A stretch of 11,459 bases of DNA from Lentihominibacter faecis (GTDB lineage: Bacteria > Bacillota > Clostridia > Peptostreptococcales > Anaerovoracaceae), in NCBI RefSeq assembly GCF_014306095.1, contig NZ_JACRWC010000069.1, positions 1 through 11,459 of the forward strand. Reading direction: 5' to 3'. Position 1 is the stretch's first letter. Each line of letters opens with the position of its first letter. The position numbers and the translations under genes are program-made. Positions 1 through 6,939 of this stretch are shown here, in pieces. The notes under the pieces are model-generated. The model saw nothing but the letters and a program-made list of their open reading frames with translations. It ran no database searches and was not told the origin of the DNA.

Positions 1-318
1 ATAAGAGACAGTTTCTGTACGGGGATAGGGCAGCGAACCATGACGGTGTATATTTGTCATATACCGATTCGATATCTCATCGAGCATATCGATCTGCCGG
101 GAGACGGGAATGTACTTACTTATATTCTAAGCTTCGGGCTGGCGATCGCATCTGTCTATGCTTTTTCCAGACCGGCACTGCATACGGCATATCATGCGAT
201 CATCGATTTTCTGTACGATAAGATCTGTGCGAGAGTATTTGCTTTTGGCAATATGATTTGTGACAGGACTTTGAATCGAGGACATAAAATGATCCGTAAA
301 GTATATCGAAACCGGTAA
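1..318 (+). CDS. C-terminal part of a membrane protein, probable acyltransferase-3 family (5' end outside window)
   Basis: The frame is open from base 1 and ends at TAA 316-318, so about 105 C-terminal residues are visible; the true start lies upstream. The segment IGQRTMTVYICHIPIRYLI resembles the late conserved element of acyltransferase-3 (OafA/YrhL or WecH-like) integral membrane O-acyltransferases, where a Gly-x-x-(S/T)-(L/M)-x-(V/I)-Y-x-x-H motif sits in one of the last membrane helices. A second hydrophobic stretch (YILSFGLAIASVYAF) follows, then a basic, probably cytoplasmic tail rich in Arg and Lys. Such enzymes usually acetylate cell-surface polysaccharide, but the catalytic N-terminal part is not in view and the substrate cannot be inferred. 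The next gene starts 13 bp downstream behind AAAGGAGG, so the two may be cotranscribed. An internal ATG at position 40 is not a credible start because the family motif begins before it. Confidence 0.6.
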   Translation: MRDSFCTGIGQRTMTVYICHIPIRYLIEHIDLPGDGNVLTYILSFGLAIASVYAFSRPALHTAYHAIIDFLYDKICARVFAFGNMICDRTLNRGHKMIRKVYRNR

Positions 319-331
319 AGGAGGAATCAAG

Positions 332-793
332 ATGGCTTTAAGAGTAGTAGTAAACGGTGATGTAACCAATATGGATGTAGATGCAGTGGTGAATGCAGCC
401 AATGAACAGCTGGCGCCGGGAGGCGGTGTCTGCGGAGCGATCTTTGCAGCAGCAGATGACCCTCGGCTTGCAGAAGACTGCAGGAAGCTGGCCCCGTGTC
501 CGACAGGCAGTGCAGTAGCGACCGATGCATATAATATGCAGGCAAAATATATCATACATGCAGTAGGGCCGATATGGAAAGATGGTTTTCACAAGGAAGA
601 AACGCTGCTTCACGATGCGTACATCAATGCTTTGAAGGCAGCAAAAGAAAAAGGCTGTCAATCGATCGCTTTTCCTCTGATTTCTTCCGGGATCTACGGC
701 TATCCGAGAGAGGATGCCATGCGTGTTGCTATGGGAGCTATCAATGAATACCTGAAAGATTATTTGATGGACGTATTCCTGGTGCTGAAATAA
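332..793 (+). CDS. macro domain protein (ADP-ribose / O-acetyl-ADP-ribose hydrolase type), C-terminally short
   Basis: This 153-residue protein is almost entirely one macro domain, the fold that binds ADP-ribose and, in MacroD-type members, removes ADP-ribose from proteins or deacetylates O-acetyl-ADP-ribose. Visible motifs in order: GDVT (9-12), NAAN (21-24, ligand-binding Asn), GGGV (30-33, phosphate loop), a CPTGSAVAT element (56-64), IIHAVGP (74-80) and the second phosphate loop SSGIYGYP (118-125). In many homologues a His follows GAI; here it is Phe38. The protein stops at VFLVLK, inside what is normally the last core beta-strand, and lacks the following helix, so it is roughly 15-25 residues shorter than a standard domain. 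The start is secure: AAAGGAGG at 317-324 lies 7 bp before ATG. Its stop is 2 bp from that of the convergent MATE gene. Family assignment is secure; whether the shortened protein folds is open. Confidence 0.88.
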   Translation: MALRVVVNGDVTNMDVDAVVNAANEQLAPGGGVCGAIFAAADDPRLAEDCRKLAPCPTGSAVATDAYNMQAKYIIHAVGPIWKDGFHKEETLLHDAYINALKAAKEKGCQSIAFPLISSGIYGYPREDAMRVAMGAINEYLKDYLMDVFLVLK

Positions 794-795
794 TA

Positions 796-2151
796 TTATT
801 TTGAATCCGGGGGTTCCTGCAGATAGTTGTGTTTCCCCGGGCGAAGGAAATATTTTGCGTGGATCGGGATCAATACTAGCAGGGTGCAAAGTTCGGCGAC
901 CGGCATGGCGATCCAGGCTCCTGTGATGCCGAGAAATCTCGGCAGAAGGAGAAGTGCAGCTGTTGTGAACAGCAGAGTCCTGCAGAAGGAAATGATGGCG
1001 GAAGTCTTCCCGTTGGACAGTGCAGTGAAGAATCCTGAGGATGTGATGTTCAATCCGCTGAACAGGAAATTGACTGCGAAGAGTTTGAAGCCTGCCACAG
1101 CCAGGACATAAGTCTGCGGATCTTTCGTGAATACCGACGTGATGGGGCCGGACAGAAGGAAGGCCAGGAGCGCCATAAACAGGGATGTACCTGCTGCGAA
1201 CAGGAAGGCGATCTTGTACAGCCTGCGGAGCTCATGGCGGTTCTGTGCGCCGTACTGGAATCCGATGATGGGACTGATACCGATAGCGAATCCCAGGTAA
1301 AATCCGTTGAACAGAAATTCTCCGTAGAGCAGGATGGTGATGGCGGCAACGCCGTGTTCCCCGGCAAGGCGCAGGAGAATGATATTAAATAAGAAGGTTA
1401 TAATGGCAGTGGACAGCTCGGTCACCATTTCGGAGGACCCGTTGAACGCTGCCTTTGCCGTTTCTTTAGGATAAAATCCGCAGCGGGTGAAGCGGAGTTC
1501 TTTTTTTGTGAACAGGAAGAACACTACACCTGCTACAGCCGGGATGCACTGACCGATGCCGGTCGCCAGAGCGGCTCCTGCGATCCCCATGTGCATGGCT
1601 GCGATGAAGACGTAGTCCAGAGCGGCGTTGGTACATCCGGCGACGATCATCAGACCAAGCCCCATGCCGGGGTGTCCCGCTGTTACGAAGTAGGACTGAA
1701 ACAGGGTCTGAAGGATGCAGGCCGGTGCGAATGCCATGACGATACGCAGATAGATAACGGCGTCGTCTATCAGGATATCGGTAGCTCCCAGAAAACGGGA
1801 AATGGGAGAAGCGAACAGGATTGAAAGAACGACCAGTACGATGCTGAGGGACACGCAGAACAGGACGAACTGGGTCAGGCACTGACAGGCTTTTTTGGTA
1901 TTGCCTTCACCCAGGTATTTACTGATGACCGCATTGCCTCCGGTGGAAAACATGGTGCCGATGGCAATGGCCAGCGTGATGACGGGAAAGACGATGTTGA
2001 GAGACGATAGGGCATTGCTCCCCACAAACCGGGAGATAAAGATTCCGTCTACGATGGTGTACAGCGACATGAACGTCATCATGATGATGGACGGTGCTGC
2101 GAATTTCAATAAAGACCATGGTGTAAAGTGCTGACCGATGGAATTGCTCAT
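796..2151 (-). CDS. MATE family multidrug/Na+ efflux transporter
   Basis: This 451-residue polytopic membrane protein has the 12-helix pattern of MATE exporters (NorM/DinF/MepA superfamily), which expel cationic drugs or metabolites using a Na+ or H+ gradient. Residues 32-56 (TIVDGIFISRFVGSNALSS onward) are the hallmark first-repeat segment with the conserved Asp35 and the GxNAL motif. The second half repeats the pattern, with a related segment beginning near residue 235 (SSEMVTELSTAIITFLFN). Length is normal for the family, and the C-terminus (KHNYLQEPPDSK) appears intact. On its own strand, AAGGAAGGA precedes the ATG by about 9 bp. It resembles the MepA-like clade common in clostridia, but the substrate cannot be predicted. 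It stands alone on the minus strand, converging on the macro gene and diverging from a gene remnant. The dyad at 2173-2201 is a candidate control site. Confidence 0.95.
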   Translation of the reverse strand: MSNSIGQHFTPWSLLKFAAPSIIMMTFMSLYTIVDGIFISRFVGSNALSSLNIVFPVITLAIAIGTMFSTGGNAVISKYLGEGNTKKACQCLTQFVLFCVSLSIVLVVLSILFASPISRFLGATDILIDDAVIYLRIVMAFAPACILQTLFQSYFVTAGHPGMGLGLMIVAGCTNAALDYVFIAAMHMGIAGAALATGIGQCIPAVAGVVFFLFTKKELRFTRCGFYPKETAKAAFNGSSEMVTELSTAIITFLFNIILLRLAGEHGVAAITILLYGEFLFNGFYLGFAIGISPIIGFQYGAQNRHELRRLYKIAFLFAAGTSLFMALLAFLLSGPITSVFTKDPQTYVLAVAGFKLFAVNFLFSGLNITSSGFFTALSNGKTSAIISFCRTLLFTTAALLLLPRFLGITGAWIAMPVAELCTLLVLIPIHAKYFLRPGKHNYLQEPPDSK

Positions 2152-2167
2152 GGTTTCTGATCCTTCC

Positions 2168-2196
2168 TTGACAAAATACGGTGAAAACGATAGTGT
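2168..2196 (+). promoter_or_regulatory. putative sigma-A promoter reading into the 2232 remnant
   Basis: A perfect TTGACA (2168-2173), a 17-bp spacer and TAGTGT (2191-2196, matching TAnnnT) form a plausible sigma-A promoter. It would start about 30 bp before the ATG of the decayed gene at 2232. Its -10 lies inside the dyad at 2173-2201. The -35 also lies between the MATE start codon and the best MATE -10 candidate (TATACT on the minus strand, 2209-2204), so the two promoters would overlap back to back. No good -35 is visible for the MATE promoter. Confidence 0.45.
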
Positions 2197-2201
2197 ATTT
2201 T
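2173..2201. promoter_or_regulatory. inverted repeat, candidate operator in the MATE/remnant divergent promoter region
   Basis: AAAATAC (2173-2179) is matched exactly by its reverse complement GTATTTT (2195-2201), with 15 bp between. The site lies in the intergenic region of two divergent units, overlaps the -10 of the rightward promoter and lies just inside the MATE transcript start expected from TATACT at 2209-2204. A repressor dimer bound here could control both. No regulator gene for it is identified in the window, and the arms are AT-rich and could occur by chance. Confidence 0.35.
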
Positions 2202-2231
2202 ACAGTATAACAAAAAAGAAGGGAAGATGAA

Positions 2232-2402
2232 ATGAACAAGCAGGAAATCTATGCATTTTTAAAAGAGAAAAACATCTGGCATGAGATCATGGCGTATAGA
2301 AAAAGCAAAGTAAGTAAAACAGCCGGTGCGGCGAGGAAATCCAGAGCACCGGTTTTTCTTTGGCAAAACAGGGAGATCTATCGTCTTATAGCTATGCGAT
2401 AG
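2232..2402 (+). pseudogene. 5' remnant of a YbaK/EbsC-type prolyl-tRNA deacylase gene (probable internal deletion)
   Basis: An ATG at 2232 behind a purine-rich site (GAAGGGAAGA, 2219-2228) opens a 56-codon frame ending at TAG 2400-2402. Its first roughly 19 residues, MNKQEIYAFLKEKNIWHEI, match the style of the N-terminus of the YbaK / 'aminoacyl-tRNA deacylase associated' family (EbsC, PrdX/ProXp), which hydrolyse mischarged tRNA-Pro in the cytoplasm. After that the reading becomes Lys/Arg/Ala-rich and unlike the family, which normally runs to about 160 residues. In the next frame a short tail reading RIEKAK stops at TAA 2311-2313, only about 10 bp before a terminator hairpin, as a true gene end would. 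I infer that a deletion with frameshift removed most of the gene near 2290. The family call rests on a short segment recalled from homologues. Confidence 0.5.
2323..2357 (+). terminator. Rho-independent terminator within/after the deacylase remnant
   Basis: CCGGTGC (2323-2329) pairs perfectly with GCACCGG (2346-2352) around a 16-nt loop and is followed at once by five T residues (2353-2357). A-rich sequence precedes it. One G-U and one A-T pair can extend the stem. It probably terminated the original deacylase transcript. It also separates that transcript from the promoter of the downstream regulator-pot operon. Confidence 0.7.
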
Positions 2403-2426
2403 GGTGTTTAAAACTGATAACAATAG

Positions 2427-2454
2427 TTGACTTTTTGTTTAGAAATAGTATAAT
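2427..2454 (+). promoter_or_regulatory. strong sigma-A promoter for the XRE-pot operon
   Basis: TTGACT (2427-2432) and a perfect TATAAT (2449-2454) are separated by 16 bp, giving an expected transcript start near 2461 and a leader of about 70 nt before the regulator ATG. It is the only near-consensus promoter seen ahead of the seven-gene run. An imperfect dyad AACT-N9-AGTT (2412-2428) overlaps the -35 and could be an operator, possibly for the XRE protein encoded just downstream; this is speculative. Confidence 0.8.
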
Positions 2455-2529
2455 CGAAGACGTGCCGAAAGTTTAGGTATAAATTACATTTTGTTTGATA
2501 TATTTATCACAAAGGAAATGAGAAAAAAC

Positions 2530-3087
2530 ATGGAACCAAATTATGTGAACGGCAGAATCGGAGAGAAAATAAAGGATCTAAGGAACCGAAACGGATTGAC
2601 TCAGCAGGAACTTGCGGATCGTGCAGAACTTACGAAGGGCTACATTTCGCAGCTGGAACGTGGCCAGGTGGCTCCTTCTGTGGTGACACTGCTGGATCTG
2701 ATCGAATGTCTGGGAACTACGCCCTCTGAGTTCTTTCGGGAGACGGAAGAAGAACATGTAGTGTATTCAGAGGAGGACTTCTTTGAGAAGATCGATGAAG
2801 CGGGAAACAGTATCCAGTGGATCGTTCCCAATGCACAGCAGAATCAGATGGAACCTCTTCTTGTGGTGCTGCAGCCAAAGGAAGCTCTCGCAGAAGACAA
2901 ACCTCATGAAGGAGAGGAGTTCGGATACGTGATATCGGGACATATCCAGCTCAGGCTGGGAGGTAACGTTTATATGGTAAAGGCAGGGGAGAGCTTTTAT
3001 TTTTCTGCCAACAAGAAGCATTCGATTGCAAACACGGGTGCCACCCGGGCGAAGCTGATCTGGGTGAGCACGCCGCCAACTTTTTAA
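2530..3087 (+). CDS. XRE-family transcriptional regulator with C-terminal cupin domain (PuuR-like)
   Basis: The protein has 185 residues from the chosen start. Residues 10-65 form an XRE/Cro helix-turn-helix (LRNRNGLTQQELADRAELTK, then GYISQLERGQVAPSVVTL). Residues 108-180 form a small cupin beta-barrel with PHEGEEFGYVISG (His126, Glu129/130) and His164 at positions typical of metal or ligand sites. This HTH-cupin architecture is that of PuuR-type regulators, several of which sense polyamines or related amines. Placement 29 bp before potA suggests it senses polyamine and controls its own operon; that is inference. Start choice: a TTG at 2491 lacks an RBS and an ATG at 2518 directly abuts AAAGGAA. 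ATG 2530 has that same site 13 bp upstream and gives the usual family length, though 2518 (189 residues) remains possible. Confidence 0.9.
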   Translation: MEPNYVNGRIGEKIKDLRNRNGLTQQELADRAELTKGYISQLERGQVAPSVVTLLDLIECLGTTPSEFFRETEEEHVVYSEEDFFEKIDEAGNSIQWIVPNAQQNQMEPLLVVLQPKEALAEDKPHEGEEFGYVISGHIQLRLGGNVYMVKAGESFYFSANKKHSIANTGATRAKLIWVSTPPTF

Positions 3088-3116
3088 GAAAAATGACAGG
3101 AATGAGGAGTAACTGA

Positions 3117-4190
3117 ATGGAACAGGCAATTTTAAATTTGGAACATCTGTCAAAGTCTTTTGACGGGAAAAAGATCCTGGATGATCTGAGCATCGATATC
3201 GGTAAAAATGAATTTGTGACTTTGCTGGGACCGTCCGGATGCGGGAAGACCACAACACTGCGTATGATCGGCGGATTTATCATGCCCGATGAGGGGCGTG
3301 TGATTTTTGAGGGAAAGGATATCACTGCTCTGCCGCCCGACAAACGTCACATCAACACGGTGTTTCAGAAGTACTCTCTGTTTTCGCATATGAGTGTTGC
3401 AGATAATATTGCCTTTGGATTGAAGTTGAAGAAAAAGAGCAGTGCCTATATTCATGATAAAATCAAATACGCCCTTAAGCTGGTAGATCTGGAAGGATAT
3501 GAGGATCGTCATCCCATGTCACTTTCAGGCGGACAGCAGCAGAGGATCGCTATCGCCCGGGCTATCGTTAATGAGCCGAAGGTCCTCCTTCTGGACGAAC
3601 CGCTGGGGGCACTGGATCTGAAGCTCAGACAGGATATGCAGAAGGAACTGATCAAAATCAAAAATGAGCTGGGAATCACCTTCGTATTCGTTACCCATGA
3701 CCAGGAAGAGGCTCTGACTATGTCCGACCGGATCATCGTCATGAACCAGGGGCTGATCCAGCAGATCGGTACACCGGTGGACATTTATAATGAACCGGAA
3801 AACGCTTTTGTTGCGGATTTTATCGGGGAAAGCAATATCATTGACGGTGTGATGCCGAAAGATTTTCTGGTAGAGATCCTGGGGATCCCATTCCCATGTG
3901 TGGACTCGGGATTTGGACGCAATGAGCTTGTTGACGTGGTCATCCGTCCGGAGGATATGGAATTCCAAAAGCCGGGCAGCGGCATGCTGGACGGCAGGGT
4001 CACTTCTATTTTGTTCAAGGGTGTGCATTATGAGATGAAGGTGCAGGCTGGCGGCTTCGAGTGGCTTGCACACAGCACGGAAGCTTATCATCCCGGTACG
4101 GAAGTGGGGATCTACGTGAAACCGGAAAATATCCAGATCATGCACAAACCGACATCTGCGGCACAGGAGGTAATCAATACCAATGAATAA
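3117..4190 (+). CDS. potA: spermidine/putrescine ABC transporter, ATP-binding subunit PotA
   Basis: This 357-residue ATPase powers polyamine import through PotBC at the cytoplasmic face of the membrane. All nucleotide-site motifs are present: Walker [10 protein letters not shown] (38-46), Q-loop Gln84 (VFQKYSLF), signature LSGGQQQR (136-143), Walker B VLLLDEP (156-162) and H-loop His194 (FVTHD). Residues from about 235 on form the TOBE regulatory domain, with the usual VIRPED element (275-280). Length is typical of PotA (about 350-380). GAGGAG at 3104-3109 sits 7 bp before the ATG. Its 3' end overlaps the potB start by 8 bp, consistent with translational coupling. The PotBCD neighbours make the substrate class secure. 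Spermidine, putrescine or both cannot be separated from the ATPase sequence. Confidence 0.97.
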   Translation: MEQAILNLEHLSKSFDGKKILDDLSIDIGKNEFVTLLGPSGCGKTTTLRMIGGFIMPDEGRVIFEGKDITALPPDKRHINTVFQKYSLFSHMSVADNIAFGLKLKKKSSAYIHDKIKYALKLVDLEGYEDRHPMSLSGGQQQRIAIARAIVNEPKVLLLDEPLGALDLKLRQDMQKELIKIKNELGITFVFVTHDQEEALTMSDRIIVMNQGLIQQIGTPVDIYNEPENAFVADFIGESNIIDGVMPKDFLVEILGIPFPCVDSGFGRNELVDVVIRPEDMEFQKPGSGMLDGRVTSILFKGVHYEMKVQAGGFEWLAHSTEAYHPGTEVGIYVKPENIQIMHKPTSAAQEVINTNE

Positions 4191-4998
4191 ACGAAGTTTA
4201 CTGGCCGGACCATATATCGTATGGATCATCGGCTTTACTGTACTGCCGCTTCTGATGATCATTTTTTATGCTCTCGGCGATGGTCGCGGCGAAATGACCA
4301 TGAGCAATATACTGGCGATTTTCGAGCCGGTCCATCTAAAGGCTCTCCTGCTGGCTCTCTGGCTGGCGATACTCTGTACGGGGATCTGTCTGGTACTGGC
4401 ATATCCGCTGGCATTGATTTTACGAAAATTAAACATTGGCAAGCAGGGAATGATGGCTATCATCGTGATCCTGCCTATGTGGGTGAATTTTATATTGCGG
4501 ATCATGGCATGGCAGCTTTTGCTGTCACGAAACGGCCTGATCAACGGAGCCCTGGGGGCAATAGGGCTTCCGGGACAGGATCTGGCAAATTCCAGTATGG
4601 CCATCGTCATCGGCATGGTGTATGACTATCTGCCGTTTATGATCCTGCCTGTATATAATGCTGTAACAGACCTGAAGGATGATGTCATCGAGGCTGCAAG
4701 AGACCTGGGAGCACCACCGAAGGCGGTGCTGACCCGTATCATGATCCCTTTGACTAAGCCGGGGATAATCAGCGGGATCACCATGGTGTTCGTACCGTCA
4801 CTGACTGCATTTGCCATCCCGGATATTCTGGGCGGCGGCAAGGTGATGCTTATAGGAAACATTATTGAACAGGAGTTTTCTACCAGTATGAACTGGCATC
4901 TGGGATCCGGACTTTCGATCGCGCTGATGATTTTTGTTCTCATCAGTATGATCTTTACATCAAATGAGGAAGAAGGAAAGGAACGACGCGCATGGTAA
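4183..4998 (+). CDS. potB: spermidine/putrescine ABC transporter permease PotB
   Basis: A 271-residue inner-membrane permease with about six hydrophobic helices, the first at residues 10-30. The cytoplasmic coupling loop that docks on PotA is clear: [22 protein letters not shown] at 169-190, with the EAA motif at 170-172 and the conserved Gly176. Length fits PotB. AGGAGG at 4165-4170 lies inside the end of potA, 12 bp before the ATG, and the genes overlap by 8 bp. The C-terminal tail after the last helix is short and charged ([11 protein letters not shown]). It pairs with PotC to form the translocation pore. The tandem of two non-identical permeases after an ATPase distinguishes a Pot system from single-permease importers. 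Confidence 0.96.
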   Translation: MNKRSLLAGPYIVWIIGFTVLPLLMIIFYALGDGRGEMTMSNILAIFEPVHLKALLLALWLAILCTGICLVLAYPLALILRKLNIGKQGMMAIIVILPMWVNFILRIMAWQLLLSRNGLINGALGAIGLPGQDLANSSMAIVIGMVYDYLPFMILPVYNAVTDLKDDVIEAARDLGAPPKAVLTRIMIPLTKPGIISGITMVFVPSLTAFAIPDILGGGKVMLIGNIIEQEFSTSMNWHLGSGLSIALMIFVLISMIFTSNEEEGKERRAW

Positions 4999-5807
4999 GA
5001 AGCAAGAACTTTTTTATGAAATTTTATCTGGCGCTTATTATCGCATTTTTATATATACCGATCGCGGTCCTGGTGGTGTTATCTTTTAACGATTCTCGCT
5101 CCCGCGTGGTGTGGGGCGGCTTTACGCTGGAATGGTACAAGACGCTGTTTCATAACAGCGATGTGGTAGCGGCACTGCAAAATACTTTGACCATAGGATT
5201 TGGCTCTGCGCTGATCGCTACCGTGATAGGTGTTCTGGCTGCTGTGGGGATCGATGCCATGAAAAAAAGGAGCTATTCCCTGACGCTGGGTGTGGGCAAT
5301 ATCCCTATGCTCAATGCGGATATAGTGACGGGTATAGCTTTGATGCTCTGGTTTTCAAGATTCACCAACCTGGGATATGTCAGCATTTTGCTGGCGCACG
5401 TCACCTTTAACATCCCGTATGTGATTTTAAGTGTTTTGCCGAAGCTTCAGCAGATGGATATGAGCGTTTATGAGGCTGCGCGGGATCTGGGAGCCAGCAG
5501 TGTGAAAGCCTTTACGCGAGTGATACTGCCTAATATTTTCCCGGCTGTAGTCAGCGGATTTTTTATGGCGGTGACTATGTCGATGGATGATTTTGTAGTA
5601 ACTTATTTCACGAAGGGCGCCGGGATCAACACCCTCTCCACCATGATATACGGAGAACTGAAGCGCGGGATCAAGCCGGAGATGTATGCACTGTCGACTC
5701 TGATCTTTGCAGTCGTACTGATCGTACTTCTTCTGGTCAATTATATGCCGCGGATCCGGCAGAAACAAATACAACGAAAACTTCAGAACAGAAAGGCGGC
5801 TTCCTGA
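4992..5807 (+). CDS. potC: spermidine/putrescine ABC transporter permease PotC
   Basis: A 271-residue membrane permease, the partner of PotB. The N-terminal helix (12-31, ending in VLSFNDSR) followed by a WGGFTLEWYKTLF segment is characteristic of PotC. The coupling loop [21 protein letters not shown] (160-180) carries the EAA motif at 161-163. The MSMDDFVVTYF segment (197-207) before the last periplasmic-side loop is also strongly conserved in PotC. It overlaps the potB end by 7 bp, with AAGGAAAGGA about 9 bp ahead of its ATG. The C-terminus is Gln/Arg/Lys-rich and presumably cytoplasmic. No anomalies are seen. Confidence 0.96.
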   Translation: MVRSKNFFMKFYLALIIAFLYIPIAVLVVLSFNDSRSRVVWGGFTLEWYKTLFHNSDVVAALQNTLTIGFGSALIATVIGVLAAVGIDAMKKRSYSLTLGVGNIPMLNADIVTGIALMLWFSRFTNLGYVSILLAHVTFNIPYVILSVLPKLQQMDMSVYEAARDLGASSVKAFTRVILPNIFPAVVSGFFMAVTMSMDDFVVTYFTKGAGINTLSTMIYGELKRGIKPEMYALSTLIFAVVLIVLLLVNYMPRIRQKQIQRKLQNRKAAS

Positions 5808-5809
5808 AC

Positions 5810-6916
5810 ATGAAAAAGAGCGTGAAAAAAAATCTTCTGACCGCATGTCTGCTGCTGATGCTCGGTTTGCTGACATGGACCCTTATGGGATGCGGAAATA
5901 CTGGAGAAGAGGAGTCTTCTGTGGATATGTCTGAGGCAGGCGGAGGCAATACCATAACGGTACTGAATTACGGAGAATATATCGATACCTCCGTGCTTCG
6001 GGATTTCGAAAAAGAAACGGGGATCAAAGTCCTGTACGAAGAAGCGACAACACCGGAAGAAATGTATTCTAAATATACATCCAGTACGATACCATACGAT
6101 CTGATCTGTTCATCAGATTATATGATCGAGCGTTTGATCGCAGAAGGCGAGGTGGTGGAGCTGGATCACAGCAAGATGCAGTATGTCAATAATATTGGGG
6201 ATTTCTACTGGAAGCTTTCCCGGACATACGATCCGGAAAACAAATACAGCATTCCATACTTCTGGGGAACTGTAGGGATCTTATACAACAAGTCTATGAT
6301 CCATGAGGAGATCACCAGCTGGGACAGTCTGTTCAACGGGGAATACGCAGGTGAGATCATCATGCAGAACAGTATACGGGATGCTTATATGTGCGCATTG
6401 AAATATCAGGGGCATTCCTTGAATACGACGAATCGTAAAGAACTGCAGCAGGCGCAGAATCTTTTATTGAAACAGAAGCCGGATGTGGAAGCATACTTTG
6501 TTGATGAGGTGCGGGAGGAGATGGTTGCCGGCAATGCTGCGCTGGCTGTCTGCTATTCAGGCGAGGCTTATCTGGCGCACGAGTATGAAAATGACCTGGA
6601 ATACGTGCTTCCGAAAGAAGGTTCTAATATCTGGATCGACTCCTGGATCATGATGAAAAAGGGAAAAAATCACGAAGGGGCACAGAAGTTTCTGGATTAC
6701 CTCTGCCGTGGAGATGTGGCGGTGAAAAACTTTGAGGAAATCTATTATCCGACACCAAATACAGCTGCCTACAACAGCCTGGATGAAGAAGTGAGAGAGG
6801 ATCCGCTGATTTTTCCAGAGCAGAGTGTAGTGGAAAAATGTGAAGTATATAAAGCTCTTGATGATAAGACTATGGCGCTTTACAGCCAGATGTGGAAAGA
6901 GCTGAAGACGAAATAG
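5810..6916 (+). CDS. potD: polyamine-binding lipoprotein PotD
   Basis: A 368-residue extracellular binding protein that captures polyamine and delivers it to PotBC. A lipoprotein signal peptide is visible: basic MKKSVKKN, a hydrophobic core, and lipobox LMGC with Cys28 as the lipidation site, as expected for a Gram-positive anchor. The mature part follows the PotD pattern: LNYGEYIDT (52-60), YDLICSSDYMIERL (96-109), SIPYFWGTVGILYN (147-160), WIDSW (275-279) and YYPTPN (312-317). Aligned by eye to the remembered E. coli PotD pocket, Trp275, Asp277 and Tyr313 are kept, while the Trp of the NW motif is Tyr54 and the central Asp/Glu pair reads Ser188/Asp191. The start lies 2 bp after the potC stop, with GAAAGG at about 13 bp. 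Specificity within polyamines is uncertain. Confidence 0.95.
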   Translation: MKKSVKKNLLTACLLLMLGLLTWTLMGCGNTGEEESSVDMSEAGGGNTITVLNYGEYIDTSVLRDFEKETGIKVLYEEATTPEEMYSKYTSSTIPYDLICSSDYMIERLIAEGEVVELDHSKMQYVNNIGDFYWKLSRTYDPENKYSIPYFWGTVGILYNKSMIHEEITSWDSLFNGEYAGEIIMQNSIRDAYMCALKYQGHSLNTTNRKELQQAQNLLLKQKPDVEAYFVDEVREEMVAGNAALAVCYSGEAYLAHEYENDLEYVLPKEGSNIWIDSWIMMKKGKNHEGAQKFLDYLCRGDVAVKNFEEIYYPTPNTAAYNSLDEEVREDPLIFPEQSVVEKCEVYKALDDKTMALYSQMWKELKTK

Positions 6917-6939
6917 ATATTAAGCGAGGAGGAGACAGC

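Noticed and set aside
788..801. Palindrome AAATAATATTATTT at the macro/MATE convergent junction as a terminator
   Set aside because: It is entirely A/T with no loop and no GC stem, and lies inside the two stop codons; it is too weak to call a terminator.
327..889. Overlapping minus-strand frames opposite the macro gene (e.g. 338-889, 127-555)
   Set aside because: They are antisense to a clear macro domain, have no RBS and no recognisable protein features; they are shadows of real coding.
1466..1882. Minus-strand frame of 138 residues rich in Arg, Pro and His inside the MATE gene
   Set aside because: It is an out-of-frame reading of the MATE coding sequence with an Arg/Ser/His-biased composition typical of a shadow frame.
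2491..2529. Upstream extension of the XRE regulator to a TTG start
   Set aside because: No ribosome binding site precedes TTG 2491, and the extra residues are not part of the HTH domain.
6892..6939. Upstream extension of the U32 gene into potD
   Set aside because: The ATG at 6892 lacks an RBS and lies in potD coding sequence, while AGGAGGAG sits correctly before ATG 6940, where the family's conserved N-terminus begins.
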